Origin: Spartobacteria bacterium UBA5019
GTDB taxonomy: Bacteria; Verrucomicrobiota; Verrucomicrobiia; Chthoniobacterales; Terrimicrobiaceae
DNA length: 32,641 nt
Direction: 5' to 3'
NCBI GenBank assembly: GCA_002396485.1
Contig: DGXZ01000063.1
Span: forward strand, 16,281 to 48,921
Made by a program: the position numbers and the translations under genes
Notes under the pieces: model-generated
Told to the model about the DNA's origin: nothing
The model's database searches: none
Seen by the model: the letters and a program-made list of their open reading frames with translations, nothing else
Shown here: positions 14,952 to 24,210 of the stretch, piece by piece
How positions within the stretch are numbered: position 1 is the stretch's first letter
Layout of the letters: the number at the start of each line of letters is the position of its first letter

Positions 14952-15895
14952 AAGCACTGGACCACGAGCGTTTGTTCGAACCGTTTCTCGATGTGATCGA
15001 TGGCGTCATTTGTTTGGATGCGGCCTCGCGGCCTTGCGACGTGGCCGCAAAGGTGTCTGATAACGGACTGCGCTTTCCCTTGATCCTTGATAACGATGCC
15101 CCGCTCTCTGCTCAAGTTCAAGCGAGCGGCTTCGCTCCAGCCTCCTCCCGCTTCGGCCCCTACTGCGACAACATCACCGGCATGAACTGGGAGTTGCCCG
15201 ACCACCGACGTGTTCGCCTCGGTGAACGCGTGGTCAAGTCCACGACTGGCTACGATCTGTTCCGTTTCCTCCTGGGTACGGACGGACGCTTCGGGCAACC
15301 CTTGGATTTCGTTCTTCGCCTGCGTCCGGCATGCGATGGAGGTGCCTTGTTTTTTCTCCAGGGGGCACCGCCAGACCTCGATCGGGCGGCAGCAGCCATT
15401 TTGCAATCCTGCTATCTACACTGGTTCGAGTCGGTAGACTGGCTGTGTGGTGGCGATAGGGGCACCGAGCAGTTGCGCGTGGGCGTGCATTGTCCAGCAG
15501 ACGAGCAAAAGGTTTTTTTTGACGAACTCTCCCGACTGGCCAGTCAAAACAGGCTGTCTCTGCTGGCGGAGCAAGGCGACGGTCAGGTGTCTGATGGCCT
15601 TCCGGACCTTGTCCTCAAGACCACTCCAGACAATGTCATCCCACTGGCCCGCAGCGTCTCCATCGAGAACAAAGTTCAAACCATCGGACTTTGCTATAAC
15701 GGCGTTGTGCATGTGTATCTGCCGACCGGGAATGACACGGCCTACAGGATCACTTCACTGCTCGCACCGCTTGAGTCACGACTCTACGAGGATGGCGGGG
15801 ACTGGTATAGCCGCCATCTGGCCAAGACGATATCCGGGGCCCAGGAGGCAGCGTGGATGAATGTGCTTGCCGAACAATGGGGGCTGGAAAAATGA
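14948..15895 (+). CDS. GlcE-like subunit of the 2-hydroxyacid oxidase
   Basis: A 315-residue protein, slightly shorter than E. coli GlcE. The segment GERVVKSTTGYDLFRFLLGT (about residues 93-112), followed by a GRFGQPLDFVLRLRPA stretch, matches the GlcE pattern G..VMKNVAGYDLSRLMVGS. The N-terminal 75 residues lack an obvious PP-loop (RG.GS) and the GG..A....G motif of FAD_binding_4, so flavin binding may be lost. The start overlaps glcD (ATGA) and the stop overlaps the glcF-like gene (ATGA), indicating translational coupling and a stoichiometric complex. Assignment rests on the one clear motif plus position between glcD and glcF. A diverged, perhaps structural, subunit is the best reading. Confidence 0.75.
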   Translation: MKALDHERLFEPFLDVIDGVICLDAASRPCDVAAKVSDNGLRFPLILDNDAPLSAQVQASGFAPASSRFGPYCDNITGMNWELPDHRRVRLGERVVKSTTGYDLFRFLLGTDGRFGQPLDFVLRLRPACDGGALFFLQGAPPDLDRAAAAILQSCYLHWFESVDWLCGGDRGTEQLRVGVHCPADEQKVFFDELSRLASQNRLSLLAEQGDGQVSDGLPDLVLKTTPDNVIPLARSVSIENKVQTIGLCYNGVVHVYLPTGNDTAYRITSLLAPLESRLYEDGGDWYSRHLAKTISGAQEAAWMNVLAEQWGLEK

Positions 15896-17073
15896 GCACG
15901 ACGATTATGGAAAAAGATCTTCTCTCCAGCTGCGTTCACTGCGGATTCTGCCTGGAAGCCTGCCCGACTTATGCCCTCACGGGGGATGAAAACAACTCTC
16001 CACGAGGACGGCTTCGGCTGTGGCGCGAGGAGTCTGAGGGAAAAATCGCTCCTGATCCTTGGACGGATTTTTACACTTCCGAATGCATTGGCTGTCTGGC
16101 CTGCGAGCCGGTGTGCCCGGCCAATGTGCAATACGGGAACATTCTTGAGCACACCCGCCATGCGCATGTGCAGACAAATCGGTTCAAACCAAAACTCCAA
16201 CTCCGAGTCGCTGCACTCGCCGTGAGGTATCCCAAACTTTTCAATCTTGCGATGGCCCCTGCGCGCGCCTTGCGCTCGTTGGGATTTTTCCCCCATCCGT
16301 TGATATTCAAGGGGCAACCCCATGTCACAGAGTCCTCGGCATCCTATGCCCGCAGATTGATGGAATCCCAAAAACCGACTGGGCCGCGTGTGGCCCTTTT
16401 GGTGGGGTGTCTCATGGAAGCCATGTTCCGGGAGATCAATTTTGCAACCATCCGCGTGCTGATCGACAACAATATTCAAGTCGTGGTTCCCGAAGATCAG
16501 GGCTGTTGTGGAGCTTTTCAGGAGCATACCGGTCTGGATGGCGTGGAATCACTCCGCGACAAAAACCAAAAAGCGTTTGGACAGCTTGATGTAGAAGCGG
16601 TTGTCGCCAATTCCGCCGGTTGCGGACTCGCATTGCGCAAGACGTTGCATGGGATCCAGCCCGTGCGGGATGTGCTGGAATATCTTGGGGAAGTCGGAAT
16701 CAAAGCCCGGAAGCCTGCGGCAAGCGGTGCGCGCGTCTATGTTGATCTTCCGTGCCATTTGATTCATGGACAGCGATCCTCAGGCATCCCGGCGAGCGTG
16801 CTCAACGCAACCGGCTATCTATGGGAACTCGCTCCTTGCGCCAAGGACTGCTGCGGCTCAGGAGGTATCTATAATATTCAGAAACCGGAAAACGCTCGAG
16901 AAATCCTCGCCAAGAAATCCGCCTTCCTGAATGAGGCTGAAGGCGCCCCTGTCATCCTCGCGACATCAAACCATGTTTGCATGATGCAGTGGAACTCGGC
17001 CCATTCTCTCGTGGAGCGTCCTTTTCAAGTCCGCCATGTCATTCAACTGCTGGATCCCGAACAAAAATCATGA
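15892..17073 (+). CDS. glcF: GlcF-like iron-sulfur subunit
   Basis: A 393-residue protein started at the ATG overlapping the glcE stop. Two 4Fe-4S ferredoxin motifs are complete: C14-x2-C17-x2-C20-x3-C24-P and C65-x2-C68-x2-C71-x3-C75-P. Two cysteine-rich CCG modules follow: GCCG (C205, C206) in EDQGCCGAF and DCCGSGG (C320, C321). This is the standard GlcF/GlpC/LutA-like architecture, carrying electrons from the FAD subunits to the quinone pool at the cytoplasmic membrane. There is no transmembrane helix, as in GlcF. The stop overlaps the start of the next gene by ATGA. Together with the two preceding genes it makes a complete GlcDEF-type oxidase. LutA/LutB-type lactate oxidases are a less likely alternative because of the GlcD partner. 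Confidence 0.9.
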   Translation: MSTTIMEKDLLSSCVHCGFCLEACPTYALTGDENNSPRGRLRLWREESEGKIAPDPWTDFYTSECIGCLACEPVCPANVQYGNILEHTRHAHVQTNRFKPKLQLRVAALAVRYPKLFNLAMAPARALRSLGFFPHPLIFKGQPHVTESSASYARRLMESQKPTGPRVALLVGCLMEAMFREINFATIRVLIDNNIQVVVPEDQGCCGAFQEHTGLDGVESLRDKNQKAFGQLDVEAVVANSAGCGLALRKTLHGIQPVRDVLEYLGEVGIKARKPAASGARVYVDLPCHLIHGQRSSGIPASVLNATGYLWELAPCAKDCCGSGGIYNIQKPENAREILAKKSAFLNEAEGAPVILATSNHVCMMQWNSAHSLVERPFQVRHVIQLLDPEQKS

Positions 17074-18050
17074 TAACTCCCCTCCCTGCTAGCAACCAAC
17101 CCGTCATCACTTGGAAAACGTCCCATGGCTCCATTCGCATTGTCCCCGGGCGGGGGCGTGTGCTCGGAATGGAAATCTCTGGTCATGAATCTCTTTGGAC
17201 ACCCGCTCAGAATTCGGCGGAGTGGAACCTTGGAGGCGAGCGCCTGTGGATCGGCCCGGAAGCAGATTGGCACTGGCTGAGACTTGGTGAGCCGGACTTC
17301 GCCTTTTATCAAGTGCCGCCGGCCCTCGATCCGGATATCTGGTCGGTCGAGCAGTTGCGCGACGGGTTCTTCTCTGGCTCGTTGGAAGTCGAAGTCCGCT
17401 CGCCCCACCGCGACGCTCACTTGAAGGTGCGCCTGACGCGCTCCTTCGAATTGTTGCCTGTGGAGGATCTTGCAGCACCTGCTTCAGGGATCGCCCTGCG
17501 CACCACTACGGGCATGGAAATCTTGGATGGCACGCATGGGCAGCCTGTGGATCTATGGTCACTGCTGCAAATCCGCTCAGGCGGTAGTCTGTTGATTCCA
17601 AGCGTTGGCCACGCGCTACCGCGCGATTATTTCAGCCCTGCACCCGCCAGCGAATTCTCAGTGCATCCGACTTACACAGAAATCCACATCCGGTGTATCG
17701 CGATGTTCAAACTCGGCCTCGCTGCCGCACACTCGGCTGGGCGCATCGCTTACGCGCGTCCGGTGCCTGGCGGCCATCTGATTCTTAGCCGCTCCTTCCC
17801 GGTTTATCCCGATTTGTTTTACTGCGACTCTCCGCTTGATGCCCTCGACACGCAAGGTGATGCCCTTCAGTTCTTCTGCGACGACGGCAGTTTTGGTGGC
17901 TTCGGCGAAATGGAGCACAGGTCGCCCGCCCTGCGTTGCGGCGTTGGACCACAAAGCTTCACAGAAGTCGCCACCACGCGGCTTCTGTTGTTATCAGACG
18001 CAGACTTTACCGATTGGAAAACCCAATGGATCAATCCCACATCACTATGA
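17070..18050 (+). CDS. Aldose 1-epimerase-like (mutarotase-fold) protein
   Basis: A 326-residue cytoplasmic protein without a signal peptide. The ATG overlaps the glcF stop and its own stop overlaps the SDR start, so it is translated with the oxidase and the dehydrogenase. Beta-rich sequence with GRVLGMEISGHESLWTPA, WNLGGERLWIGPEADW and a late FGEMEHRSPAL block resembles galactose-mutarotase-fold proteins of the DUF4432/DUF6786 kind. The assignment to those families is from memory of their pattern and is tentative. Likely role: interconversion of sugar anomers, or recognition of an unusual sugar, feeding the next-encoded dehydrogenase. I cannot name catalytic residues with confidence. Confidence 0.6.
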   Translation: MITPLPASNQPVITWKTSHGSIRIVPGRGRVLGMEISGHESLWTPAQNSAEWNLGGERLWIGPEADWHWLRLGEPDFAFYQVPPALDPDIWSVEQLRDGFFSGSLEVEVRSPHRDAHLKVRLTRSFELLPVEDLAAPASGIALRTTTGMEILDGTHGQPVDLWSLLQIRSGGSLLIPSVGHALPRDYFSPAPASEFSVHPTYTEIHIRCIAMFKLGLAAAHSAGRIAYARPVPGGHLILSRSFPVYPDLFYCDSPLDALDTQGDALQFFCDDGSFGGFGEMEHRSPALRCGVGPQSFTEVATTRLLLLSDADFTDWKTQWINPTSL

Positions 18051-18862
18051 AACTACAAAACAAAACCATCATTATCACCGGTGCAAGCAAGGGCCTTGGC
18101 GTCGCCATGGCCGAAGTGTGTTCCCGCGAGGGCGCCAAGGTCGTCATCGCCGCTCCCTCACAGCCGGATTTGGACTTGGTTGCCGATAGAATCCGCGCTG
18201 CGGGCGGCACCATCGAAGCGGTCGCAGCCGATGTCTCCCGTCCGGCGGATCTCGAAAATCTGGTGGCCAAAACCGTCGCCACGTTCGGTCGCATTGACGG
18301 CGTGATCAACAACGCAGGCATCAACTATGTGAAGCCCTTCCTGGAGATTGATCCCAAGGAGTGGCAGCGCGTCCTCGATGTCGATCTCAACGGCGCGTTC
18401 CTTCTCACGCAGCTCAGCGCCCGACAAATGGTCAAGCAAGGAGGAGGGGGATCGATCGTCCAGATTGCCAGTGTGCACACCCACGCAGCCCTTGTAGGGG
18501 CCGCCCCCTACGACGCCGCAAAACACGGCATGGTCGGCTTCAGCAAGGCCGCAGCCGTCGAACTCGCGCCGCTTGGCATCCGCGTCAATATCCTCTCGCC
18601 GGGGCTCTGCGCGACCGAAATCTGGAAGGATATCGTTGCCGCTGCACCCAGCGAAAAAGAATGCCTTGATTACTGGTATGCCAACATCCCAGGGCAACGT
18701 CTCATCGCGCCGGAGGAAGTCGCCAAGAGCTGCGTTTTCCTTTTGAGTGATGATTCATCCTGCATCACCGGTGCAAACATTTTTGCGGATCTCGGCATGA
18801 CGAGCCTGCTGCTCGGCCGCGAGCCTTATGCGTCGAAGGCAATCACTGACGGCACGAAATAA
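18047..18862 (+). CDS. Short-chain dehydrogenase/reductase (classical SDR)
   Basis: A 271-residue protein with all classical SDR landmarks: TGASKGLG (residues 11-18, nucleotide binding), NNAG (88-91), and the catalytic residues S142, Y155 and K159 in YDAAK. VNILSPGLCATEIW follows, and a C-terminal SSCITGANIFADLGMT resembles the usual ITG..... .DGG segment. The start is the ATG overlapping the preceding stop (ATGA). Substrate is unknown. Its place between a mutarotase-like protein and a RhaT-like transporter suggests an NAD(P)-linked sugar or sugar-acid dehydrogenase, for example in a non-phosphorylating rhamnose/fucose/arabinose route, as inference. SDRs such as KduD or gluconate 5-dehydrogenase are close in pattern and are equally possible. 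Confidence 0.85.
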   Translation: MKLQNKTIIITGASKGLGVAMAEVCSREGAKVVIAAPSQPDLDLVADRIRAAGGTIEAVAADVSRPADLENLVAKTVATFGRIDGVINNAGINYVKPFLEIDPKEWQRVLDVDLNGAFLLTQLSARQMVKQGGGGSIVQIASVHTHAALVGAAPYDAAKHGMVGFSKAAAVELAPLGIRVNILSPGLCATEIWKDIVAAAPSEKECLDYWYANIPGQRLIAPEEVAKSCVFLLSDDSSCITGANIFADLGMTSLLLGREPYASKAITDGTK

Positions 18863-18867
18863 ATCCT

Positions 18868-19899
18868 ATGGAAGCACTAATCGGTATCGTTTTGGTTGTC
18901 ACCGCCGGCCTGCTCCTCGGCTCGATGAGCTGGCCTATGAAACACTGCAAAAACTTGGATTTCGGACACATGTGGCTGTCAGGAATGATAGCGGGTTTAT
19001 TGTTGGCCCCGTGGCTCATTGCGCTTCTTGGGGTCCATGACCTCTTCGGGGCTTACGCGACCGTTGCCACCGCCACCATTTTGAAGGCTAATCTTTTCTC
19101 CTTGGCTTGGGGCATTGCCAACGTCCTCTTCGGAATCTCCGTGCTACGAATCGGGGCCAGTCTGAGTATGGCGATTCTCACCGGCCTCGGAGCATCCATC
19201 GGGGTCACGTTGCCGATGATTCTCAAGGGCAGTGGATTGTTTGCCGGGGCACCGTCTATTTTGAGCCTGCCCGGCCTAGTCGTGCTTGGTGGCGTCGCGG
19301 CTATGCTGGTCGGCGTCGTACTCTGCGCAAGGGCGGGACTTATTCGTGAATCGGCGACCGGCGCGGCTTCGCCTCAAAAGGGAAGTTACGCTACTAACAT
19401 ACTTATCATCGTCGTATGCGGTATTCTCTCGGCGGGCAGCAGTTTCACCTTCATTTACAGCCAGGATGAAATCGTGCGGGCAGTCACCTCACATGGCGCC
19501 GGTCCGATCGTGGCCAATGCCTCCGTATGGGCGATTGCCCTGCTGGGTGGTATGCTGGTGAATATCATCTATCCTGCGATCTTGATTACCCGCGAAGGAT
19601 CGTGGTCCCGGTTTGCCGCTCACCCTGGACAAATTCTTCTTTCGGCCTTCATCGGGATTCAGTTCTTCACAGGCGTTCTGCTGATGGGCCAAGGCATGCT
19701 CGCGCTCGGGGCGCTGGGTGCCTCAGTCGGATTCGGTATTTCACAGGGCATGCAAATTGTTGGGGGGCAGATCTTGGGCTTCGTTGCCGGAGAATGGAAA
19801 GCTGCGCCGTCCAAGGCTCGCTTGATCATCTTTACTGCCATTGCCGTGATGCTTGCAGCTGCATCCATATTGGCTTTTGCCAATGCACTTTCATCCTAG
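18868..19899 (+). CDS. RhaT-like sugar:proton symporter (DMT superfamily)
   Basis: A 343-residue integral membrane protein with about ten hydrophobic helices, almost the same length as E. coli RhaT (344). RhaT-like stretches include GSMSWPMKHCKNLDFGHMW near the N-terminus, AWGIANVLFGISVLRIGASL (compare WGIGNINYGLTMRYLGMS), CGILSAGSSFTF (compare CGIFSAGMSFAM) and a late VGGQILGFVAGEW (compare CGGIVGLVLKEW). Family role: proton-driven uptake of L-rhamnose or a related 6-deoxy or pentose sugar across the cytoplasmic membrane. It begins 5 bp after the SDR stop and precedes the secreted hydrolases, so it probably imports the sugar they release. Confidence 0.85.
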   Translation: MEALIGIVLVVTAGLLLGSMSWPMKHCKNLDFGHMWLSGMIAGLLLAPWLIALLGVHDLFGAYATVATATILKANLFSLAWGIANVLFGISVLRIGASLSMAILTGLGASIGVTLPMILKGSGLFAGAPSILSLPGLVVLGGVAAMLVGVVLCARAGLIRESATGAASPQKGSYATNILIIVVCGILSAGSSFTFIYSQDEIVRAVTSHGAGPIVANASVWAIALLGGMLVNIIYPAILITREGSWSRFAAHPGQILLSAFIGIQFFTGVLLMGQGMLALGALGASVGFGISQGMQIVGGQILGFVAGEWKAAPSKARLIIFTAIAVMLAAASILAFANALSS

Positions 19900-19927
19900 A
19901 ACCTAAACATTGAAGTGGTCTAACTTC

Positions 19928-22561
19928 ATGAAACCAACCCCCACACTTCTTACCGTTCTGATGCTGGTTTTGCCAGCCGCGCTGCACGCCGCCGACGGAG
20001 CCAAACGGATCGGCAATCCGATTTTGATTGGTGCGGCCAACAAAGAAGTGGCAAACATTGGTGATCCGGTGTTAAAAAAAGCCCGGCGCAACGCTTTTGG
20101 TACGGATTTCATTCAATTGAATGGGACTATCGGTCAAAGGATTTCCTACACGGGAGAGACCCTGAACCTACTGGAATGGGAGAAAAGCTTCCTGGCGCCT
20201 TTCCAAGCCCGCGCAGCGGCAAATGACAAAACGCCGCCAAAAATTTATATAGGTTTGGGAAAGAGTCTCGAAGGACTTGTTTACTGGGCAGCCTACAAGG
20301 GCGACTCCGAGGCACTGGCGCTTAAGAAACGCATCCTTGATGCTTTAGTTGCCACTCAGGATGAGGATGGGTATATCGGCGCCTTCTCTGCGGAGGTCCG
20401 AGGGCGAAGCGCGAGCTGGGATACCCACGAGTGCACATACATCATGAAGGCCTTGGCTGCGGACCACAGGATTTTTGGCACGCCTTCTTCGGGTCAGGCC
20501 GCCGAGCGCTTGGCCGCTTGGATTATAAAAAACTGGTCGGATCCTGGGGTATCAACTTGGGGGATGGAGAATTGCTTTTTGGAATTTGGTGATGAGGGTA
20601 AGCGGGATTTCCGGTTCGTGGACTGGATCCTCGAAACACACTTCCCCAAGCAGAAATACCAGAAATACCGGTGGCAAACTCCAGTTGGGTATAATGAGAA
20701 ATGGGATGACTATGACTTGTCTGGCAGGCACATTTACTATTACACGGTCAGTGCTGCTGCCCAGCTGTGGCTCAACCAGAAATATCCACATCCATTGCTC
20801 GTGCGCCCGGCCGAAGCCGCTGAGGCTTGGATCAAAGATGGTGGTGCGACCTTGCCGGGAACGTTTGGCTACTCGGAAAAATGGTCGAAGAACCAATTTG
20901 GACGATCTGGTGTCTTCAATCCTGGATACGAGCATGGTTGCCCTGACCGAGATCACAAATCCGGTGAGGTTTGCAGCCGACTGCATGTTGCCGAGATGCT
21001 CGAAACTATGGAGCAAGCTTTCCAGCCACAAGCATGGCGCTTCGATGCGATCGAGCGGATTCTTTATAACTCGTTCTTCGCTGGCGAATCCGTGGAGGCA
21101 CGATCAGAGTGGATGGGCCCCAAAATGCGCTACGATACACCGGTAGAAGGTCCCCGTCCCTGGTATTGGCGGCAATTTTTTTGCTGCCCTAACAACTTCC
21201 GGCGATTCATTTTTGCTATTCCCAAGATGATGTATCGACCTGCTTCAGAAGCTTTATACGTGAATCTTTATGAGGACTCGCGGGCCGAAATTGTCTGGGC
21301 TGATCGAAAGTGGGCATTTTCTCAGCAAACAAAATATCCACGCGATGGTTGGGTACGTATCTTTCCCCGGCCCGACAAGCCTGTTCAGGCGACTATCCGC
21401 TTCCGCATACCCAATTGGGTCAGCCAGCCGTCGTTGACCGTTAATGGGGAAAAGATACCTGTCGTTCCTGGTACTTATGCTTCGGTGAACCGCGAGTGGC
21501 AATCGAATGATGTGGTGGAATTAAAATTACCCATGGAATGGCAGTGGATCGCGGGCTACCGTGAGCAGATGGGGCGCGCTGGCTTGCTTCGCGGACCGCT
21601 GGTCTTCACACTTAATCCTGTAATTAACAAAGTGAAGGGCTACAAAGACCTCGATTGGCAGCCCAGCCAGTTTGGTGAAGCAGTCAAAGATACGCCACCT
21701 GGCAATTACGCAGAGTATGAATCCTCTTACCAGCTTCTGCGGCAGATTGTTCTAGATCCTCTCAGAATTTCGGGCCCCTATCCAGATGCGACGGTCTATC
21801 CAGATGGCATAGCTGCGGTGGTGAAGGGATGGAAGGATTCCAAGAATGTCGGTAAACCGTACGATCTGGAATTGAAGCTCACTGAGTTCCCTGACGAGCT
21901 GGGACGAACGATTTCCTTCCACTTGAGCGACAGTTCCGTAGTTCGACCAGACCCTGTTTTTGCCATTGAATTGAAGGAGGATAAACTCTTTCCGAAGCTT
22001 TGGGAGGAAGCCAAGAACTCGATTGATTTAGCCATGCTGAAGGCTTCGGAACCTGAGATTCCAGCGCAGGCGAAACTCATCCCTGCCCTGCGCTCAAGCT
22101 ACGACGAGATGACTTCTGAGGGTGAGTTGGGCGGTCGGCGTGCGTGGATGAGTGTGAAAGATGCTCAGCGCCCCTACCGCAAGATGGGCTTCCGGTTTCC
22201 AGAAGACGTTCGGGATCGCAAACCGTTTCCGGCTAAGGTTTCTGTCGTCTACTTGGATCGTGGTGATTGTGAGGTCGAACTCTTTTACGATTCTACTGAT
22301 GAGCTATGGGAAATCTTGAAGCAACGACCCGAAGTGGTTACCGAAACCCGTCGAATTAAGGTCAGTAAGGGTTCTTTCAAGCCTGCCGGGACTTTTAATA
22401 TAGGAAATACCGGCAAATGGCGCACCGCAGAATTTACGCTGGCCGATGCCCGCTTTGCCGCTCAGTATTCTGACAGTCAATTCGATAGCAAGGATATCAT
22501 GCTTTGGGTAAAGGATGATAAAAACATCATCATCGGTGGGGTCTATATTGAGCGGTTGTGA
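19928..22561 (+). CDS. Secreted GH127 (DUF1680) glycoside hydrolase, copy 1
   Basis: An 877-residue protein. I use the ATG at 19928 because it begins a clean signal peptide (cleavage after LHAA|DG). An in-frame TTG at 19910 is possible but would add only MKWSNF. The catalytic (alpha/alpha)6 domain spans about residues 50-600 and includes RRNAFGTDFIQLNGTIGQR and IYIGLGKSLEGLVYWAAYKG. GEVCSRLHV supplies E347 and C349, and FFCCPNNFRRF supplies C419 and C420. These match the zinc-binding and nucleophile residues of HypBA1 (Glu338, Cys340, Cys417, Cys418). Family role: retaining beta-L-arabinofuranosidase or related activity using a zinc-bound cysteine. The C-terminal 230 residues exceed the usual 650-residue family length and look like a beta-sandwich, perhaps substrate-binding. 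It is a close paralogue of the gene at 24211. Confidence 0.87.
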   Translation: MKPTPTLLTVLMLVLPAALHAADGAKRIGNPILIGAANKEVANIGDPVLKKARRNAFGTDFIQLNGTIGQRISYTGETLNLLEWEKSFLAPFQARAAANDKTPPKIYIGLGKSLEGLVYWAAYKGDSEALALKKRILDALVATQDEDGYIGAFSAEVRGRSASWDTHECTYIMKALAADHRIFGTPSSGQAAERLAAWIIKNWSDPGVSTWGMENCFLEFGDEGKRDFRFVDWILETHFPKQKYQKYRWQTPVGYNEKWDDYDLSGRHIYYYTVSAAAQLWLNQKYPHPLLVRPAEAAEAWIKDGGATLPGTFGYSEKWSKNQFGRSGVFNPGYEHGCPDRDHKSGEVCSRLHVAEMLETMEQAFQPQAWRFDAIERILYNSFFAGESVEARSEWMGPKMRYDTPVEGPRPWYWRQFFCCPNNFRRFIFAIPKMMYRPASEALYVNLYEDSRAEIVWADRKWAFSQQTKYPRDGWVRIFPRPDKPVQATIRFRIPNWVSQPSLTVNGEKIPVVPGTYASVNREWQSNDVVELKLPMEWQWIAGYREQMGRAGLLRGPLVFTLNPVINKVKGYKDLDWQPSQFGEAVKDTPPGNYAEYESSYQLLRQIVLDPLRISGPYPDATVYPDGIAAVVKGWKDSKNVGKPYDLELKLTEFPDELGRTISFHLSDSSVVRPDPVFAIELKEDKLFPKLWEEAKNSIDLAMLKASEPEIPAQAKLIPALRSSYDEMTSEGELGGRRAWMSVKDAQRPYRKMGFRFPEDVRDRKPFPAKVSVVYLDRGDCEVELFYDSTDELWEILKQRPEVVTETRRIKVSKGSFKPAGTFNIGNTGKWRTAEFTLADARFAAQYSDSQFDSKDIMLWVKDDKNIIIGGVYIERL

Positions 22562-22581
22562 GATTGCCATTGCAAATTGAA

Positions 22582-22587
22582 AAGGAG
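22582..22587 (+). promoter_or_regulatory. Strong Shine-Dalgarno sequence for the GH28-like gene
   Basis: AAGGAG stands 8 bases before the ATG at 22596. It is the only good Shine-Dalgarno sequence I find before a gene start in this window. Confidence 0.75.
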
Positions 22588-22595
22588 AACCAATC

Positions 22596-24185
22596 ATGAA
22601 AAAAACCCTCGCCATCCTCACCGCCCTGCTACTCACCCCGATGGCCGCCCTCCACGCGGCCCCCTCCTCGAACGCCCACATCGTCATTGCCAGCGAGGCT
22701 GGTGCGAAGCTCGACAGCGATGTCACCAAAGGCGGCGGCACCGACGACACAGCGCTCATCCAAAGCATCCTCGACCGAGCGCCGAAACTCGGCTCGCTCA
22801 AGCTCATTGTGGACGGCCCGATCCTTGTCACGGGACTCAAGGTGCACTCCAACACGACCATCGAGTGTTTAAATCGAGCCTGTGGATTCTATCTTGCGGA
22901 CAACTCCAATCGTCCGCTCATCGCCAATGCCACGCCGCAACCTGAAGGCCGTGTTGATCATAATCTTTCGTTCCTCGGCGGCACCTATAATGGCAACGCG
23001 GAGCACCAGGAACACACGACGAAGGAATACGGCTTGACCACAGCCGTCGCTTTGCACGGCGTGGAGCAGGTGCTGTTTCGCGATGTCTCGATCACCAACT
23101 CACGCGCCTTCGCCGTCTATCTCACCAACTGGAGGCGCGTGGTGTTTGAGAACATCTACATCAACCTCGATCACATCCCGACGAAGTCGAATCAGGACGG
23201 AATCCACGTGATGGGGCCCGGCGAGTTTCTGAGCATCCGCAACCTTCAGGGCCGCGCGTGGGATGACATGGTCGCCTTGAACATCGACGACGTGCTGGGC
23301 GATTGGGACAGCGAGGGGAAGTTCGTGCGTCGGAACACTCCTTTTTACAAATTTTTCGGACCCTATGCAGGTGTGGGAGCGGTGAGCGACGTCGATATCG
23401 ACGGAGTGCAGGTGGAAGATTGTGCCCAGGTCATCCGCATCCTGTCCCGCGCCTCGCGGCTGGACCGCGTTTCCATCCGCAATGTGAAGGGAACCTACCG
23501 GGACTTCGGCGTCTGGATCACGCCCTATCTGCGCGAGGGCGGCAACATCGGGCGGCTGGAGTTTGAAAACATCGACCTTCGCCCTACGGGCGAGCGCGCT
23601 TACAACTACGTGCCGCCGTTCCTCTTCTGGATCGCCGGTGGAGCGGAGCAGCTGATCCTTAAAAACATCAGCAGTCACGCACCGCTCGATGACCGGCCAT
23701 TGGTTTGGATTCAGCCGGATGCGAAGATTGATCGGTTGCTTATCGATGGCTTGAACGTGTATGACCCGCGCAAGGAAATCGGCCACACGCCGCTCATCCG
23801 AGCCGATGGCCGCATCGGGTTACTACAAGTGCGTGACGTCGTCGTGCAGAGACCTCAGACCACCGCGCCCGCCGGTTCTTTGATCGGCACCTCTATGGAT
23901 CGCTCCGCACTGAAATCCTTCATGGATGCACGGGCCGGCATCGTGAATCCCAAAGGCATGCGCGGCTGGCCCGAAGGCCCGAGCTACCTCACCTCGCAGC
24001 CGCAGATTCAGCGATTACAAATTGATGGCCTCGTTGCCGATGGCCTGGAGCAACTCTTAGATCATCAAGCCGGAACGATCGAAGCCCTCGACCTTCGTGA
24101 CCTCTCGATACCCGCCACGACGGAGGCTGTTCATCAAGGTGGCGATGCCAAGATTACTAAAACCCAAGGAGCATCCTTGAAGTGA
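22596..24185 (+). CDS. Secreted GH28-like (polygalacturonase-type) beta-helix protein
   Basis: A 529-residue protein with a signal peptide (residues 1-22, LHAA|PSS). The body is a repetitive right-handed parallel beta-helix with turns such as VLFRDVSITNSRAFAVYLTN and VVFENIYINLDHI. NQDGIHVMGPG (N199, D201) and RAWDDMVALN (D223, D224) match the NTDG and DD motifs of GH28 in order and spacing, giving the three catalytic aspartates. The downstream GHG and RIK motifs of classical polygalacturonases are not visible. It is probably an inverting hydrolase of a galacturonan or rhamnogalacturonan type, or a diverged relative with another substrate. It lies between the two GH127 genes, in the same operon. 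Confidence 0.75.
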   Translation: MKKTLAILTALLLTPMAALHAAPSSNAHIVIASEAGAKLDSDVTKGGGTDDTALIQSILDRAPKLGSLKLIVDGPILVTGLKVHSNTTIECLNRACGFYLADNSNRPLIANATPQPEGRVDHNLSFLGGTYNGNAEHQEHTTKEYGLTTAVALHGVEQVLFRDVSITNSRAFAVYLTNWRRVVFENIYINLDHIPTKSNQDGIHVMGPGEFLSIRNLQGRAWDDMVALNIDDVLGDWDSEGKFVRRNTPFYKFFGPYAGVGAVSDVDIDGVQVEDCAQVIRILSRASRLDRVSIRNVKGTYRDFGVWITPYLREGGNIGRLEFENIDLRPTGERAYNYVPPFLFWIAGGAEQLILKNISSHAPLDDRPLVWIQPDAKIDRLLIDGLNVYDPRKEIGHTPLIRADGRIGLLQVRDVVVQRPQTTAPAGSLIGTSMDRSALKSFMDARAGIVNPKGMRGWPEGPSYLTSQPQIQRLQIDGLVADGLEQLLDHQAGTIEALDLRDLSIPATTEAVHQGGDAKITKTQGASLK

Positions 24186-24210
24186 AACCAATAAAAAAAC
24201 CCAATCAACC

